Shown: piece by piece, positions 51,464 through 60,016 of the stretch
How the letters are laid out: every line of letters begins with the position of its first letter
Numbering within the stretch: the first letter of the stretch is position 1
From: Salinigranum halophilum
Lineage (GTDB): Archaea; Halobacteriota; Halobacteria; Halobacteriales; Haloferacaceae
Assembly: GCF_007004735.1 (NCBI RefSeq)
Contig: NZ_SSNL01000008.1
Location: 107,055 to 171,054, forward strand
Direction: 5' to 3'
DNA length: 64,000 nucleotides
Program-made: the position numbers and the translations under genes
The notes under the pieces: model-generated
Database searches by the model: none
Seen by the model: only the letters and a program-made list of their open reading frames with translations
Told to the model about the DNA's origin: nothing

Positions 51464-52099
51464 TCAGACCACGTCGTCGACGACCGCCCCTGCCGCGACG
51501 GGTTCGACCCGCTTGCGCTCGGCGTCGTACCGGAGGAGTCCGGCCCGGTCGAGTTTCGGCAGGTGTAGGTGGTGGAACGCGAGGCGGAGCGCGTCGAGGT
51601 CGCGTCCACTCGTATCGACGGCGTCGGCGTGTTGCACCGCCGTCACCAGCGTCGACAGCGCCACCGGCCCGTCTATCCGCGAGAGGACGGTGAGGGCCGC
51701 GCGCCGTTCGTCGACGGCGAGCAGCCGAAAGCAACGCGCCGCTCGGGTTCGGTCGGCTTCCAGGAACGCCTGTGCGTCCGGGACGACCGGGCGGGGCTCG
51801 GAGAGGCGCGTCCGGACCGTCTCGTCTTCCCACGCGATCAGTCCGGCCCGGTCGAGTTTCGGCAGGTGCAGGTGGTACAGTTCACACAGCACGCGTTCGG
51901 CGTCACTGTCGGGGACGGCCTCGACCGAGACGCCGCGCTCGTCGGCCACCACCGCCGCCGCAAGCCGCGCTTGTTGCATCGGCCCGTCGCGGTCGAGCGT
52001 CGACAGGATGGTTCGGCAGCGAGCGTCGCTCAACACCGCGTAGATTCGCCGCGCTCGGTTCCCCTCGGGTGACTCGTCTCCCCGTTCCGTGCTCCCCAT
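51464..52099 (-). CDS. Duplicated winged-helix regulator (DUF7344-like)
   Basis: A 211-residue protein made of two similar winged-helix units (about 12-105 and 106-205). Each has a helical part with DARCRTILSTLDR or DERRAALTVLSRI and a recognition-helix region (YHLHLPKLDRAGL or HHLHLPKLDRAGL). The pattern matches the haloarchaeal DUF7344 domain, an ArsR-like fold. It starts GTG-ATG; I use the ATG at 52099. The repeats at the DNA level are nearly identical (see findings). It probably is a DNA-binding regulator of neighbouring or distant genes. Confidence 0.8.
   Translation of the reverse strand: MGSTERGDESPEGNRARRIYAVLSDARCRTILSTLDRDGPMQQARLAAAVVADERGVSVEAVPDSDAERVLCELYHLHLPKLDRAGLIAWEDETVRTRLSEPRPVVPDAQAFLEADRTRAARCFRLLAVDERRAALTVLSRIDGPVALSTLVTAVQHADAVDTSGRDLDALRLAFHHLHLPKLDRAGLLRYDAERKRVEPVAAGAVVDDVV
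51538..51876. repeat. 36-base direct repeat inside the DUF7344-like gene
   Basis: Copies at 51538-51573 and 51841-51876 match at 35 of 36 bases. They are 303 bases apart, a multiple of three, and both encode HLHLPKLDRAGL. Confidence 0.85.
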
Positions 52100-52218
52100 C
52101 ACGTGTGACGCTTCGTGGCCAAGCCACGTAGTCGTATGCCCGAACTGTGTCGGTGTGAGTGTTCATCACACACCCCCGGGGCGAGTGCGTTTTTGTTCGT
52201 TCCCTGCGTAGTCGGAGC

Positions 52219-52926
52219 GTGTCCGTCTTCGACGCCGTCCTGTTCGACCTCGACAACACGCTCTGTCGCGGCGACCAGTCGGCGGAGACGATTTATTTCG
52301 GCGCGTTCGAGTGGGCCGACGTCGACCCGGTCGGGAGTCCGTCGGACCTCTGGGGGGCGCTCGACGGTGACCCGCCGCCGCACGACCCGACCGACTACCT
52401 CGCCGACGGGTTCGAGCGGGTCGCCGCCACGCACGGGGTGGCGGTGGATGCGGGACGTCTCGCCGAGGGGTTCCTCGCGACTGTCGACTACCGCGCCGTC
52501 TCGTTCGTTCCGGGGGCAGAGCGGGCACTCGACGCGGCGCGCGAGCACGGCCCCGTCGGACTGCTCACGAACGGGCCGTCGTCGCGGCAGGCGGTCAAGC
52601 TCGAGGCGCTCGGCATCGAAGGGGCGTTCGACGTCGTCGTCTACGCGGGCGACCTGTCGCGGCGGAAGCCGTTTCCGGAGCCGTTCGAGGCGGCGCTCGG
52701 GACCCTCGGCGTGCAGCCGGGCGCGGCGCTCTACGTCGGCGATTCGGTCGAGTACGACGTCGCCGGGGCCCACCGGGCAGGACTCCACGCCGCGTGGTTC
52801 GCGGGGGAAACCGAGTGGGACGCCGAGACACGGGGTGGCGTCGAGCGACCGGCGTACGTCCTCGAACGCATGGACGACCTTCCGGACGTGCTCGACGACG
52901 CGGGCGCGGGGCCGACCTCACCGTAA
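52219..52926 (+). CDS. HAD-superfamily hydrolase
   Basis: A 235-residue phosphatase-type protein starting at GTG. It contains the four HAD motifs: VLFDLDNTLCRG (nucleophile Asp), LLTNGPSSRQAVKLEALG, RRKPFPEPFEAAL (Lys) and YVGDSVEYDVAGAHRAGL. The cap (about 15-110) is a helical C1-type insertion. GTG 52219 is preferred because a GTTTTTGTTC box lies 24-31 bases upstream and the motif then sits at the usual place. The substrate is unknown. It is 2 bases from the stop of a convergent HNH gene. Confidence 0.9.
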   Translation: MSVFDAVLFDLDNTLCRGDQSAETIYFGAFEWADVDPVGSPSDLWGALDGDPPPHDPTDYLADGFERVAATHGVAVDAGRLAEGFLATVDYRAVSFVPGAERALDAAREHGPVGLLTNGPSSRQAVKLEALGIEGAFDVVVYAGDLSRRKPFPEPFEAALGTLGVQPGAALYVGDSVEYDVAGAHRAGLHAAWFAGETEWDAETRGGVERPAYVLERMDDLPDVLDDAGAGPTSP

Positions 52927-52927
52927 C

Positions 52928-53632
52928 TCACGCCGGGAACCAGTCGAGGTTCTCGTGGTGTTCGTTTCGCGCCGAGAGGTAGGAGGTGTCCAGCACGACC
53001 GGGTCGGGGAGTGTGAGGGTCGACCCGTCCGCCTCGACGAGGGTTCGTTCGAGGACCGCACTGTCGGTCTCGAGCGAGGGGTTCGTCCGGAGCGTGAGCC
53101 CGGCGTCGATGGTGAACAGGCCGCGGTCGAACGCGGCGTGGTGGGTCCGGTCGAGGACGAGTACGTTACCCGGGTCCAGTCGGTGGTCCGGATGCTCACT
53201 CCACGAGAGGACGTGGGCGACGTCCAGCAGGCGTTCGTGGTCGACACCGGAGACGGGACAGCGACAGCCGAACCGTGCGAGTGTAGTCCGTCGGAAGCTC
53301 GTCGGGAGCGACCGCGCACCGACGACGGTGTCGGACGTCTCGGCGTGGTACGGTTCGCCGTCCGATTCGACCTCGACGTCGGGCGTGCCGTGTTCGTACG
53401 AAAGGGTGTGTATCTCGTACAGTCCGCCCCCGTGAAGCGTAATCTCGTCGCGTCTGCCGAGTTCCTGCAGGACACGGCTCATCGTCTGCCCCGGCGTCTG
53501 CGCGCCGGGGAACTGTCGCTCGAATCGCGGGAGCGCCTGTTCGAGGAGTTCCTGCCGCGAGACGGACGACGACCCTGTCTCACGTCGGAACCGGTCCAGT
53601 TCACGCCGAACCGCATCACGCCACTCCGACAT
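52928..53632 (-). CDS. HNH endonuclease domain protein
   Basis: A 234-residue protein. A helical N-terminal part (MSEWRDAVRRELDRFRRETG, then RQELLEQALPRFERQFPGAQ) is followed by a beta segment with RCPVSGVDHERLLDVAHVLSW, HRLDPGNVLVLD and HHAAFDRGLFTID. These give the HNH pattern: C..SG, the first His in AHVLSW, Asn of GNVLVLD, and the last His-His in RTHHAAFD. The pattern is close to restriction-associated HNH families. It is not next to a methyltransferase. The ATG at 53632 is chosen because the frame above it is low-complexity. Confidence 0.82.
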   Translation of the reverse strand: MSEWRDAVRRELDRFRRETGSSSVSRQELLEQALPRFERQFPGAQTPGQTMSRVLQELGRRDEITLHGGGLYEIHTLSYEHGTPDVEVESDGEPYHAETSDTVVGARSLPTSFRRTTLARFGCRCPVSGVDHERLLDVAHVLSWSEHPDHRLDPGNVLVLDRTHHAAFDRGLFTIDAGLTLRTNPSLETDSAVLERTLVEADGSTLTLPDPVVLDTSYLSARNEHHENLDWFPA

Positions 53633-53737
53633 AGTTCGACGAGACGGGCAGTGAGCTTTGATCTGTCGGCGGAGTTCGGGGGGCCGCCCGAACAATCATA
53701 TCCCTCCGCGCCGCAGGGAGGTTCAAGACGTTCTACC

Positions 53738-56434
53738 ATGTCTCAGGGCTACAGTCACGGGCGGGTGCAGGAGTACTGGCAGTCGGTGTGGGAACGCGAG
53801 GGGGTCTACCGCGCAGACGACGCGTCGGACCCGACGTACGTGCTGGGGATGTTCCCCTACACCTCCGGCGAACTCCACATGGGTCACGTCCGGAACTACA
53901 CCATCACCGACGCGTACGCCCGCTACCGACGGATGCAGGGCGACGACGTGCTCCACCCGATGGGCTGGGACGCCTTCGGCCTCCCGGCCGAGAACGCCGC
54001 CTACGACCGCGACACCGACCCCCGGTCGTGGACCGAGACGTGTATCACACAGATGCGCGAGGAGATGGAGACGATGGGGTTCGGCTACGACTGGTCGCGG
54101 GAGGTGACGACCTGCGACCCCGACTACTACCGGTGGAACCAGTGGCTGTTCACGCGCTTTTACGAGGCGGGCCTGGTCGACTACGAGGCCGCGACGGTCA
54201 ACTGGTGCCCGGACTGCGAGACGGTGCTCGCCGACGCACAGGTGGCGACGAAGGCGGTCGATTCCGGGGGCGCCGACGATGACGCTGACGCTGACGTCGA
54301 CACCGAGGACGCGGAGTCCGTCGAGGTCTGCTGGCGGTGTGAGACGCCGGTGAGCCAGCGCGACCTCGACCAGTGGTTCTTCCGAATCACCGACTACGCC
54401 GACGAGCTTCACGAGGGCCTGGACGACCTCGGCGGCTGGTCGGAGGGCGTCCGCGAGATACAGCGCAACTGGATCGGCCGCCGCGAGGGCGCGACGGTGA
54501 CGTTCGACGTCGACGGACGCGACGCCACCGTCGACGTGTTCACGACGCGCCTCGACACCGTCTACGGCGGGACGTTCGTCGCGCTCGCCCCGGGACACGA
54601 CCTCGCTCGGGAACTCGCCACCGAGGACGAGACCGTCGCACAGTACGTCGACATGGTCCGCAACGGGCCGGACGGCGAGCGCACGTCGGGTCTCGACACG
54701 GGCGTGCGAGCGACACACCCGCTCACCGGTGAGTCCCTCCCCGTCTACGTCGCCGCCTACGTCCTCGACGACGTCGGCACGGGCGCGGTGATGGGCGTCC
54801 CGGCCCACAACGAGCGTGACCACGCCTTCGCACGGACGCACGACCTCCCCGTCGAGCAGGTCGTCGAACCCGTCGACGGGTCGGGGGCGAACCTCCCCGA
54901 CGAGCCCTTCACCGCGGACGGGATGCTCACCGGGAGCGGCGAGTACGACGGCCTCGCGAGCGCGGCCGCCCGCGAGCGACTCCTCGACGCGGACGGGGTG
55001 GAAGCGCACGTCACCTACCGCCTCCGCGACTGGCTCATCTCGCGACAGCGCTACTGGGGGACGCCCATCCCCGTCGTCCACTGTGACGACTGTGGACACG
55101 TCCTCGTGCCCGACGAGGACCTGCCCGTCGAACTCCCCGCGTTCGTCCAGACGACGGGTAACCCGCTCGACGCGAGTGACGAGTTCGTCCGGACGGCGTG
55201 TCCCGACTGCGGCCAGCCGGCACGACGCGAGACGGACACGATGGACACCTTCGTCGACTCCTCGTGGTACTTCCTCCGCTTTCTCTCACCACAGCTAGAG
55301 ACGGCCCCGTTCGACACCGACCGGGCGAACGACCTCCTCCCCATCGACGTCTACGTCGGCGGCGACGAACACGCCGTGCTCCACCTCCTCTACATCCGCT
55401 TTTTTACCCGGGCGCTCTGTGACCTCGGGCTCCTCGACGTCCGCGAACCCATCGACCGACTCGTCAACCAAGGGACGGTCCTCTACGACGGCGAGAAGAT
55501 GTCGAAGTCGAAGGGGAACGCCATCGCCCCCCACGAGTACGGCGCGGAGACGACGCGGCTGTTCGTGCTCTCGGCAGCGCACCCGAGACAGGACTTCGAG
55601 TGGACCGCGAAGAAGGTCTCGACGTCGTACGACCTCCAACAGCAGGTGTACGGGCTCGTCCGGTCGTACACCGAGAGCGACGAGGTGGCCGCCCGTGACG
55701 AACACGCGCCGCACGACACCTACCTCGAACGCGAACTCGACCGGACCATCGCGGCCATCACCGCCGATTACGACCGGTTCCGGTTCCACCGCGTCGTGAG
55801 CGAGATTCACGGGGTGGTCCGCCTCCTCCGCCGCTACCAGGCGTACGACACGCCGTACAAGTACCCCTACGAACGGGGACTGCGGGCACTGACGCGCGTC
55901 ATCGCACCCATCACGCCCTTCCTCGGGGAGGAGCTGTGGAGTATGCTCGGCGAGGACGGCCTCGTCGCGGAGGCGCGCTGGCCCGAACCGCTCCAGGACG
56001 TCCCCGACTACCGCATCGAGCGGGAACTCGTCCGCAAGACGCTCGAAGACGTTCGCGGCATCACCGACGTCGTCGGAATCGACGCCCCCGAGCGAATCGA
56101 ACTCGTGGTCGCCCAGCCGTGGAAGTACCGCGCGTACGAGATTGCCCGCGACGCCGACCCCGACGCGGCGGTCGTCGGGACGGTGATGGCGGACAGCGAG
56201 GTCAAGGCCCGAGGAGAGGCGGCCGCGGAGTTCGCCGCCGACGTCGCCGAGCAGAAGCCGGGGCTCGAACCGGCGCTCGATCCCGAGACCGAGCAGGCGC
56301 TGTTCGAACAGGCTACCTGGCTCTTCGAGGAGGAGTTCGGTGCCGACGTCGTGGTGCGGCGGGCGACGGACGACCCCGACGACGACCTCGCTCGCAAGGC
56401 CCGCCCCGACAAGCCGGCCATCCACATCGACTGA
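53738..56434 (+). CDS. leuS: Leucyl-tRNA synthetase (bacterial type)
   Basis: Charges tRNA-Leu. The 898-residue enzyme has SGELHMGHVRNYTI (HIGH at 47-50), the class Ia KMSKS motif EKMSKSKGNA near residue 587, an editing domain with TTRLDTVYGGTFVAL, and the DWLISRQRYWGTPIP and GGDEHAVLHLLYIRFF motifs. A stretch around residues 180-200 is an acidic insertion next to the CPDCE and CWRCE zinc pairs. The bacterial-type form is usual in haloarchaea. The ATG at 53738 is clear; frame upstream back to 52115 overlaps two other genes and is not translated. Confidence 0.96.
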   Translation: MSQGYSHGRVQEYWQSVWEREGVYRADDASDPTYVLGMFPYTSGELHMGHVRNYTITDAYARYRRMQGDDVLHPMGWDAFGLPAENAAYDRDTDPRSWTETCITQMREEMETMGFGYDWSREVTTCDPDYYRWNQWLFTRFYEAGLVDYEAATVNWCPDCETVLADAQVATKAVDSGGADDDADADVDTEDAESVEVCWRCETPVSQRDLDQWFFRITDYADELHEGLDDLGGWSEGVREIQRNWIGRREGATVTFDVDGRDATVDVFTTRLDTVYGGTFVALAPGHDLARELATEDETVAQYVDMVRNGPDGERTSGLDTGVRATHPLTGESLPVYVAAYVLDDVGTGAVMGVPAHNERDHAFARTHDLPVEQVVEPVDGSGANLPDEPFTADGMLTGSGEYDGLASAAARERLLDADGVEAHVTYRLRDWLISRQRYWGTPIPVVHCDDCGHVLVPDEDLPVELPAFVQTTGNPLDASDEFVRTACPDCGQPARRETDTMDTFVDSSWYFLRFLSPQLETAPFDTDRANDLLPIDVYVGGDEHAVLHLLYIRFFTRALCDLGLLDVREPIDRLVNQGTVLYDGEKMSKSKGNAIAPHEYGAETTRLFVLSAAHPRQDFEWTAKKVSTSYDLQQQVYGLVRSYTESDEVAARDEHAPHDTYLERELDRTIAAITADYDRFRFHRVVSEIHGVVRLLRRYQAYDTPYKYPYERGLRALTRVIAPITPFLGEELWSMLGEDGLVAEARWPEPLQDVPDYRIERELVRKTLEDVRGITDVVGIDAPERIELVVAQPWKYRAYEIARDADPDAAVVGTVMADSEVKARGEAAAEFAADVAEQKPGLEPALDPETEQALFEQATWLFEEEFGADVVVRRATDDPDDDLARKARPDKPAIHID

Positions 56435-56479
56435 GAGCACAGCGCGGGGATTCATGTTCTCGCGGGTCCGCCAGAGCGT

Positions 56480-57010
56480 ATGTCCGAACGAGACGACGAA
56501 GCTGACGCCGTCGAGGCCCGCGTCGGCGAGGCGCTTCGCGAGCGCGGCCACACCGTCGCCGTCGCCGAGTCGCTCACTGGCGGTCTCGTCTGCGCTCGAC
56601 TGACCGACATTCCCGGGTCGAGTGACTACCTCGAACGCGGGGCTGTCACCTACTCGAACGACGCGAAACTCGACGCGCTCGCGGTGTCGCGCGAGTCGCT
56701 CGACGCCCACGGCGCGGTGTCCGCGGCCGTCGCGCGCGAGATGGCACAGGGGGTGCGCGACACCGCGAGCACGACCTGGGGTGTCTCGACGACGGGCATC
56801 GCGGGCCCGACGGGCGGGACCGCGGAGAAACCGGTCGGCCTCGTCTACGTCGGCGTCGCCTACGCCGCCCCGTGGAGGAGCGGCGAGTCGTACACTCGAG
56901 CCGACCGGTACGTCTTCGACGGAGACCGCGGCGAGGTGAAGACACGGAGCGCGACCCAGGCGCTCTCGGACCTGCTCGCTGCCGTCGAGGCCGTCGACGG
57001 CCAGGGCTGA
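56480..57010 (+). CDS. CinA family (nicotinamide-nucleotide amidase-like) protein
   Basis: A 176-residue single-domain CinA C-terminal protein, the PncC type that deamidates NMN to NaMN in NAD recycling. It has GHTVAVAESLTGGLVCARLTD, the Ser/Asn region SSDYLERGAVTYSNDAKLD, and SVSTTGIAGPTGGTAEKPVG-like GVSTTGIAGPTGGTAEKPVG, with AQGVRDTAST before it. The N-terminal MPTBD domain of bacterial CinA is absent. It follows leuS by 45 bases. Confidence 0.9.
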   Translation: MSERDDEADAVEARVGEALRERGHTVAVAESLTGGLVCARLTDIPGSSDYLERGAVTYSNDAKLDALAVSRESLDAHGAVSAAVAREMAQGVRDTASTTWGVSTTGIAGPTGGTAEKPVGLVYVGVAYAAPWRSGESYTRADRYVFDGDRGEVKTRSATQALSDLLAAVEAVDGQG

Positions 57011-57015
57011 CCGTC

Positions 57016-57651
57016 TCAGTCCTCGGGCGCGGTGACGATACGGGGCTCACCCGTCGACCGGTCGACGTAGACGGTGGCGTGTCTGTCCTCGACGTTCCCC
57101 TCGAACACCCACGCGTGGCGCTCGTTGTACGCCCCCTCGTCGAGGGCGACCGCCTCCTCGCCGTACCGCTCGACCAGCGCCTCACGGGCGACCGTTCGCG
57201 CCGACTCCTCGGACGGGACCGCGTCGGTCGGGGTCCGGAGTCCGACGGTGACGACGGGGACCGGAGAGGACCGGACGACCTGTTCCGTGACGCTCCCGAG
57301 CAGGTGGCGTTCGAGGCCCGTCCGGCCGTGCGTTCCCATGATTATCATATCGGCACCGATTTCGTCACGATAGCCGAGTATCTCCTGGGTAGGGTCGCCT
57401 CGACGGAGCGCACTCACGAACGCGACGTCGCTCTCGGCCGCCCGTGTGCGGACGACGTCGATGGCCTCCTTCCCCCGCGCGGACAGGTCGTCGTCCAGCG
57501 CCTCCGCGCCCGCGACGGGAACCTGACTGTCGTCGACGACGTACAGTGCGTGGAGCGTCGCATCGTAGGTCTCCGCCAACTCGACGGCGTGCTCGACGGC
57601 ACGTTCGGAACCTGGGCTCCCGTCGGTCGGGACGAGTAGCGTGTCGTACAT
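57016..57651 (-). CDS. UspA-type protein with a C-terminal extension
   Basis: A 211-residue protein. Residues 1-140 are a universal stress protein: MYDTLLVPTDGSPGSERAVEHAVELA, then ADMIIMGTHGRTGLERHLLG and SVTEQVVRSSPVPVVTV, with the ATP-binding G-x2-G-x9-G-(S/T) arrangement. Residues about 145-211 form an extra domain with helix VAREALVERYGEEAVALDE and strands HAWVFEGN, HATVYVDRSTGEPRIV. This extension is not part of classical UspA. The ATG at 57651 gives the standard UspA start. Confidence 0.85.
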   Translation of the reverse strand: MYDTLLVPTDGSPGSERAVEHAVELAETYDATLHALYVVDDSQVPVAGAEALDDDLSARGKEAIDVVRTRAAESDVAFVSALRRGDPTQEILGYRDEIGADMIIMGTHGRTGLERHLLGSVTEQVVRSSPVPVVTVGLRTPTDAVPSEESARTVAREALVERYGEEAVALDEGAYNERHAWVFEGNVEDRHATVYVDRSTGEPRIVTAPED

Positions 57652-57731
57652 GAGACTCACCGTTCGAAGCGTCCCGACGAGTTCACAAATAGCTGGCTCC
57701 GCTTCCGACCCCGTGAGAATCGAGCCCCCAC

Positions 57732-58922
57732 TCAGCTGGTCGTGACGAGTTCGACCACGTCGCGGTGGTCGAGTTCGTGGTCGCCGCCGATCTGTCGCCC
57801 CGAGCGGCAGTCGATACCGTGTAAGAGGCCGTCGCCGATGTCCGAGTGGATGTGGTACGCGAAGTCCTCCGTCGTCGCCCCCTCCGGGAGGATGAAGCAG
57901 TCACGGAAGACGCCCTGGGTGTCCGCTCGGCCGTTCGCGCTGCCGGGAAAGACCGCGAGCGCACCGAGTTCGTCGAACAGCGCGGTCTCGAGCGCCTGCT
58001 GGACGCCGGTTCCGCCGTACTCGGAGACGAACCCACGGATCCGCTCGAGCCCCTTCAGCTGGTCGTCAGAGAGGTCGCCCTCGACGGAGAAGCCGTCCTC
58101 GCCGGCCTGATAGTCGACGACGCCCGCCTCCGCACCCTCTTTCAGCGCCTTCTCGGCGTGCGCGGACGCCGGGACGATGGTGAGGTGGTCGTACGCGGGG
58201 TCGGACGTGATGTCGGCGTAGTTCTCCTGGGCAGCGGGAGTGTCCATCTTGTTCGCGACGACGACCATCGGCTTCGTTCTGGTTCGGAGCTCGCGGGCGA
58301 TTTCGAGCTTGTCGTCCGCGCTCCAGCTGTCGGGGTCGAGGTCGAGCCCGAGCGCGAGGATGACCTGTTTGATCTCCTCCTCGGAGGTGCGGAAGGCGTC
58401 CATCTGCGTCGCGAGGTCCACCTCGACGTCGCCCTCGGTGCCGTGGTAGCCCGAGCGGTAGCGTTCGAGCCCCTTCTCGAGGATGTCGAGATACCACTGG
58501 TCGAGTTCCTCCTCGAGGAAGGCGATGTCCTCGCGCGGGTCGTGACCCTCGGTGGGTTCGCCCTCGATGTCCGTCTCGCCGGAGAAGTCGACGACGTGCA
58601 CCAGCACGTCGGCCTCGTTGAGGTCGGTGAGGAACTGATTGCCGAGGCCCTTCCCCTCGTGTGCGCCGGGGATGAGCCCCGCGACGTCGATGAGCTTCAC
58701 CGGGACGAACCGGGTCCCGTCGTCGCAGAAGCCGACCGACGGCGTACACGTCTCCTCGAACTCCGGGGCCGCACAGGGGACGCGGATGTACGCCTCGCCG
58801 ATCGAGGGGTCGATGGTCGTGAACGGGTACGCTCCCTCCGGGACGTCGTTCATCGTCGCTGCGTTGAAGAACGTCGACTTGCCCACCGAGGGCTTGCCGA
58901 CGAGACCGATGCGATAGCTCAT
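57732..58922 (-). CDS. YchF/OLA1-type (Obg-family) GTPase
   Basis: A 396-residue ribosome-associated P-loop GTPase. G1 is GKPSVGKS (9-16), G3 LIDVAGLIPGA, and G4 is NKMD in VVVANKMDTP, the GTP-specific form. A helical insertion (about 90-230) follows the P-loop fold, and a TGS-like C-terminal domain (ALAVFPGSANGRADTQGVFRD, then GATTEDFAYHIHSDIGDGLL) completes it. A GCGTTTTTGCC box lies about 25-35 bases before the ATG at 58922. It probably acts in translation or stress. Confidence 0.9.
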   Translation of the reverse strand: MSYRIGLVGKPSVGKSTFFNAATMNDVPEGAYPFTTIDPSIGEAYIRVPCAAPEFEETCTPSVGFCDDGTRFVPVKLIDVAGLIPGAHEGKGLGNQFLTDLNEADVLVHVVDFSGETDIEGEPTEGHDPREDIAFLEEELDQWYLDILEKGLERYRSGYHGTEGDVEVDLATQMDAFRTSEEEIKQVILALGLDLDPDSWSADDKLEIARELRTRTKPMVVVANKMDTPAAQENYADITSDPAYDHLTIVPASAHAEKALKEGAEAGVVDYQAGEDGFSVEGDLSDDQLKGLERIRGFVSEYGGTGVQQALETALFDELGALAVFPGSANGRADTQGVFRDCFILPEGATTEDFAYHIHSDIGDGLLHGIDCRSGRQIGGDHELDHRDVVELVTTS

Positions 58923-59093
58923 TGTGTCACGCTCGCCCGTCGGTGGGCAAAAACGCCGCTATCCGGACCGGCAGTGCCACGTCGTCTCCTGGCACGCATA
59001 GTGTGGACGCGTCCGAGTGGCGGCGGTGTGTGAGCACGGGCGGTGGAGCCGACGACCGCGAGGTATTTGCCGCGCGCGTCCGGACGGTGTGAC

Positions 59094-59468
59094 ATGAGCG
59101 ACGCCGACCCGGATCACGACGGGGAGACCGACTCCGGGGCCACGCGGCAGGCTGCCGATGCGGACGAGGCCGACACGTTCGGCGTCGGTATCCACGTCAC
59201 CGACGAGGAGTTCCAGTTCGTCGTCCACGTTCCCTCCTCGATCGGCTCCGGGTGGACCGACCCCGAGGCGTTCCAGCGGCTCGTCGAGCGTGTCGTCTGG
59301 GACCACCTCGAGCAGGAGTCGACGCTCCGCGAAATCGCCGTGTCGGCCACGACGGGCGAGACGGTCACGCTCGGTACCGTCACCCTGTTGCCCGACGGCA
59401 CAGTCGTCGACCACACGCTGTCGGCACCGGGTACCAGGGAGGGGGCGACCGATGGCGGCGGACGGTGA
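59094..59468 (+). CDS. Small acidic protein of unknown function
   Basis: A 124-residue very acidic soluble protein. The first 35 residues are low-complexity. Then comes a beta-rich region, DTFGVGIHVTDEEFQFVVHV, a helix AFQRLVERVVWDHLEQESTL and a strand pair IAVSATTGETVTLGTVTLLPD. No family is recognised. It overlaps the next gene by 17 bases, in another frame. It begins a run of five co-directional unknown genes up to 61957. Confidence 0.65.
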   Translation: MSDADPDHDGETDSGATRQAADADEADTFGVGIHVTDEEFQFVVHVPSSIGSGWTDPEAFQRLVERVVWDHLEQESTLREIAVSATTGETVTLGTVTLLPDGTVVDHTLSAPGTREGATDGGGR

Positions 59469-59940
59469 GTGGATCGGTCACGTCCAGCGGAGCGCGCTCG
59501 AACGGGCGCTGGTCGACGACGTCGACGCCCGTCGGTACTTCGCGCTCGCGGGGACACTCGACGCCTACCGCACCCCGGCCGAGTCGGCCGCGACGGCGTC
59601 GTCGACAGAGGAACGGACGGACGCGAGCGGCGGTGTCGAGGGAGTCCTCCCGGCCGCGATGGTGTCGGTAGCGGTCGTCCCCTTCCTCGACGACGCGAGC
59701 GACTCACCGACGTGTACACCCCCGTCGACGGCCACCCCAGCGACCCCCTCCGCCCCCGACCCGTGGTCGCCGGGCGACGGCTCACTGCGGCCGGCAATCA
59801 GACGCGGGGCTCGCCTCGCCCTCCGCTGGTTCGACGTGTCACCCGCGCGGGTCGCGGGCCGTGCGGGTGTCCCCGAGGCCACGCTCGTCGACCCCGAAGA
59901 CTCGTCGGAGACCGGGAAAGTCACCGACAACCGACGGTAG
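59452..59940 (+). CDS. Uncharacterised protein overlapping the previous gene
   Basis: A 162-residue protein with a helical start (EWIGHVQRSALERALVDDVD, then ARRYFALAGTLDAYRTPAES), an acidic, Ser/Thr-rich middle that may be disordered (about 50-105) and a helical end (LALRWFDVSPARVAGRAGVP). It has no recognised domain or signal. The ATG overlaps the last 17 bases of the previous gene, which suggests translational coupling. The acid-rich composition matches haloarchaeal coding. Confidence 0.6.
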   Translation: MAADGEWIGHVQRSALERALVDDVDARRYFALAGTLDAYRTPAESAATASSTEERTDASGGVEGVLPAAMVSVAVVPFLDDASDSPTCTPPSTATPATPSAPDPWSPGDGSLRPAIRRGARLALRWFDVSPARVAGRAGVPEATLVDPEDSSETGKVTDNRR

Positions 59941-60016
59941 CCGAGGTTTTTTCAACGAGCGAACGAGAAGTCGACCGCGCCCGTCGCCTCGCCGACCTGT
60001 GCGACCCTCCCAACCC

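Noticed and set aside
52115..53737. In-frame extension of leuS upstream of 53738
   Set aside because: It is antisense to the HNH gene and overlaps the HAD gene in another frame; the leucyl-tRNA synthetase N-terminus begins at MSQGYSHG.
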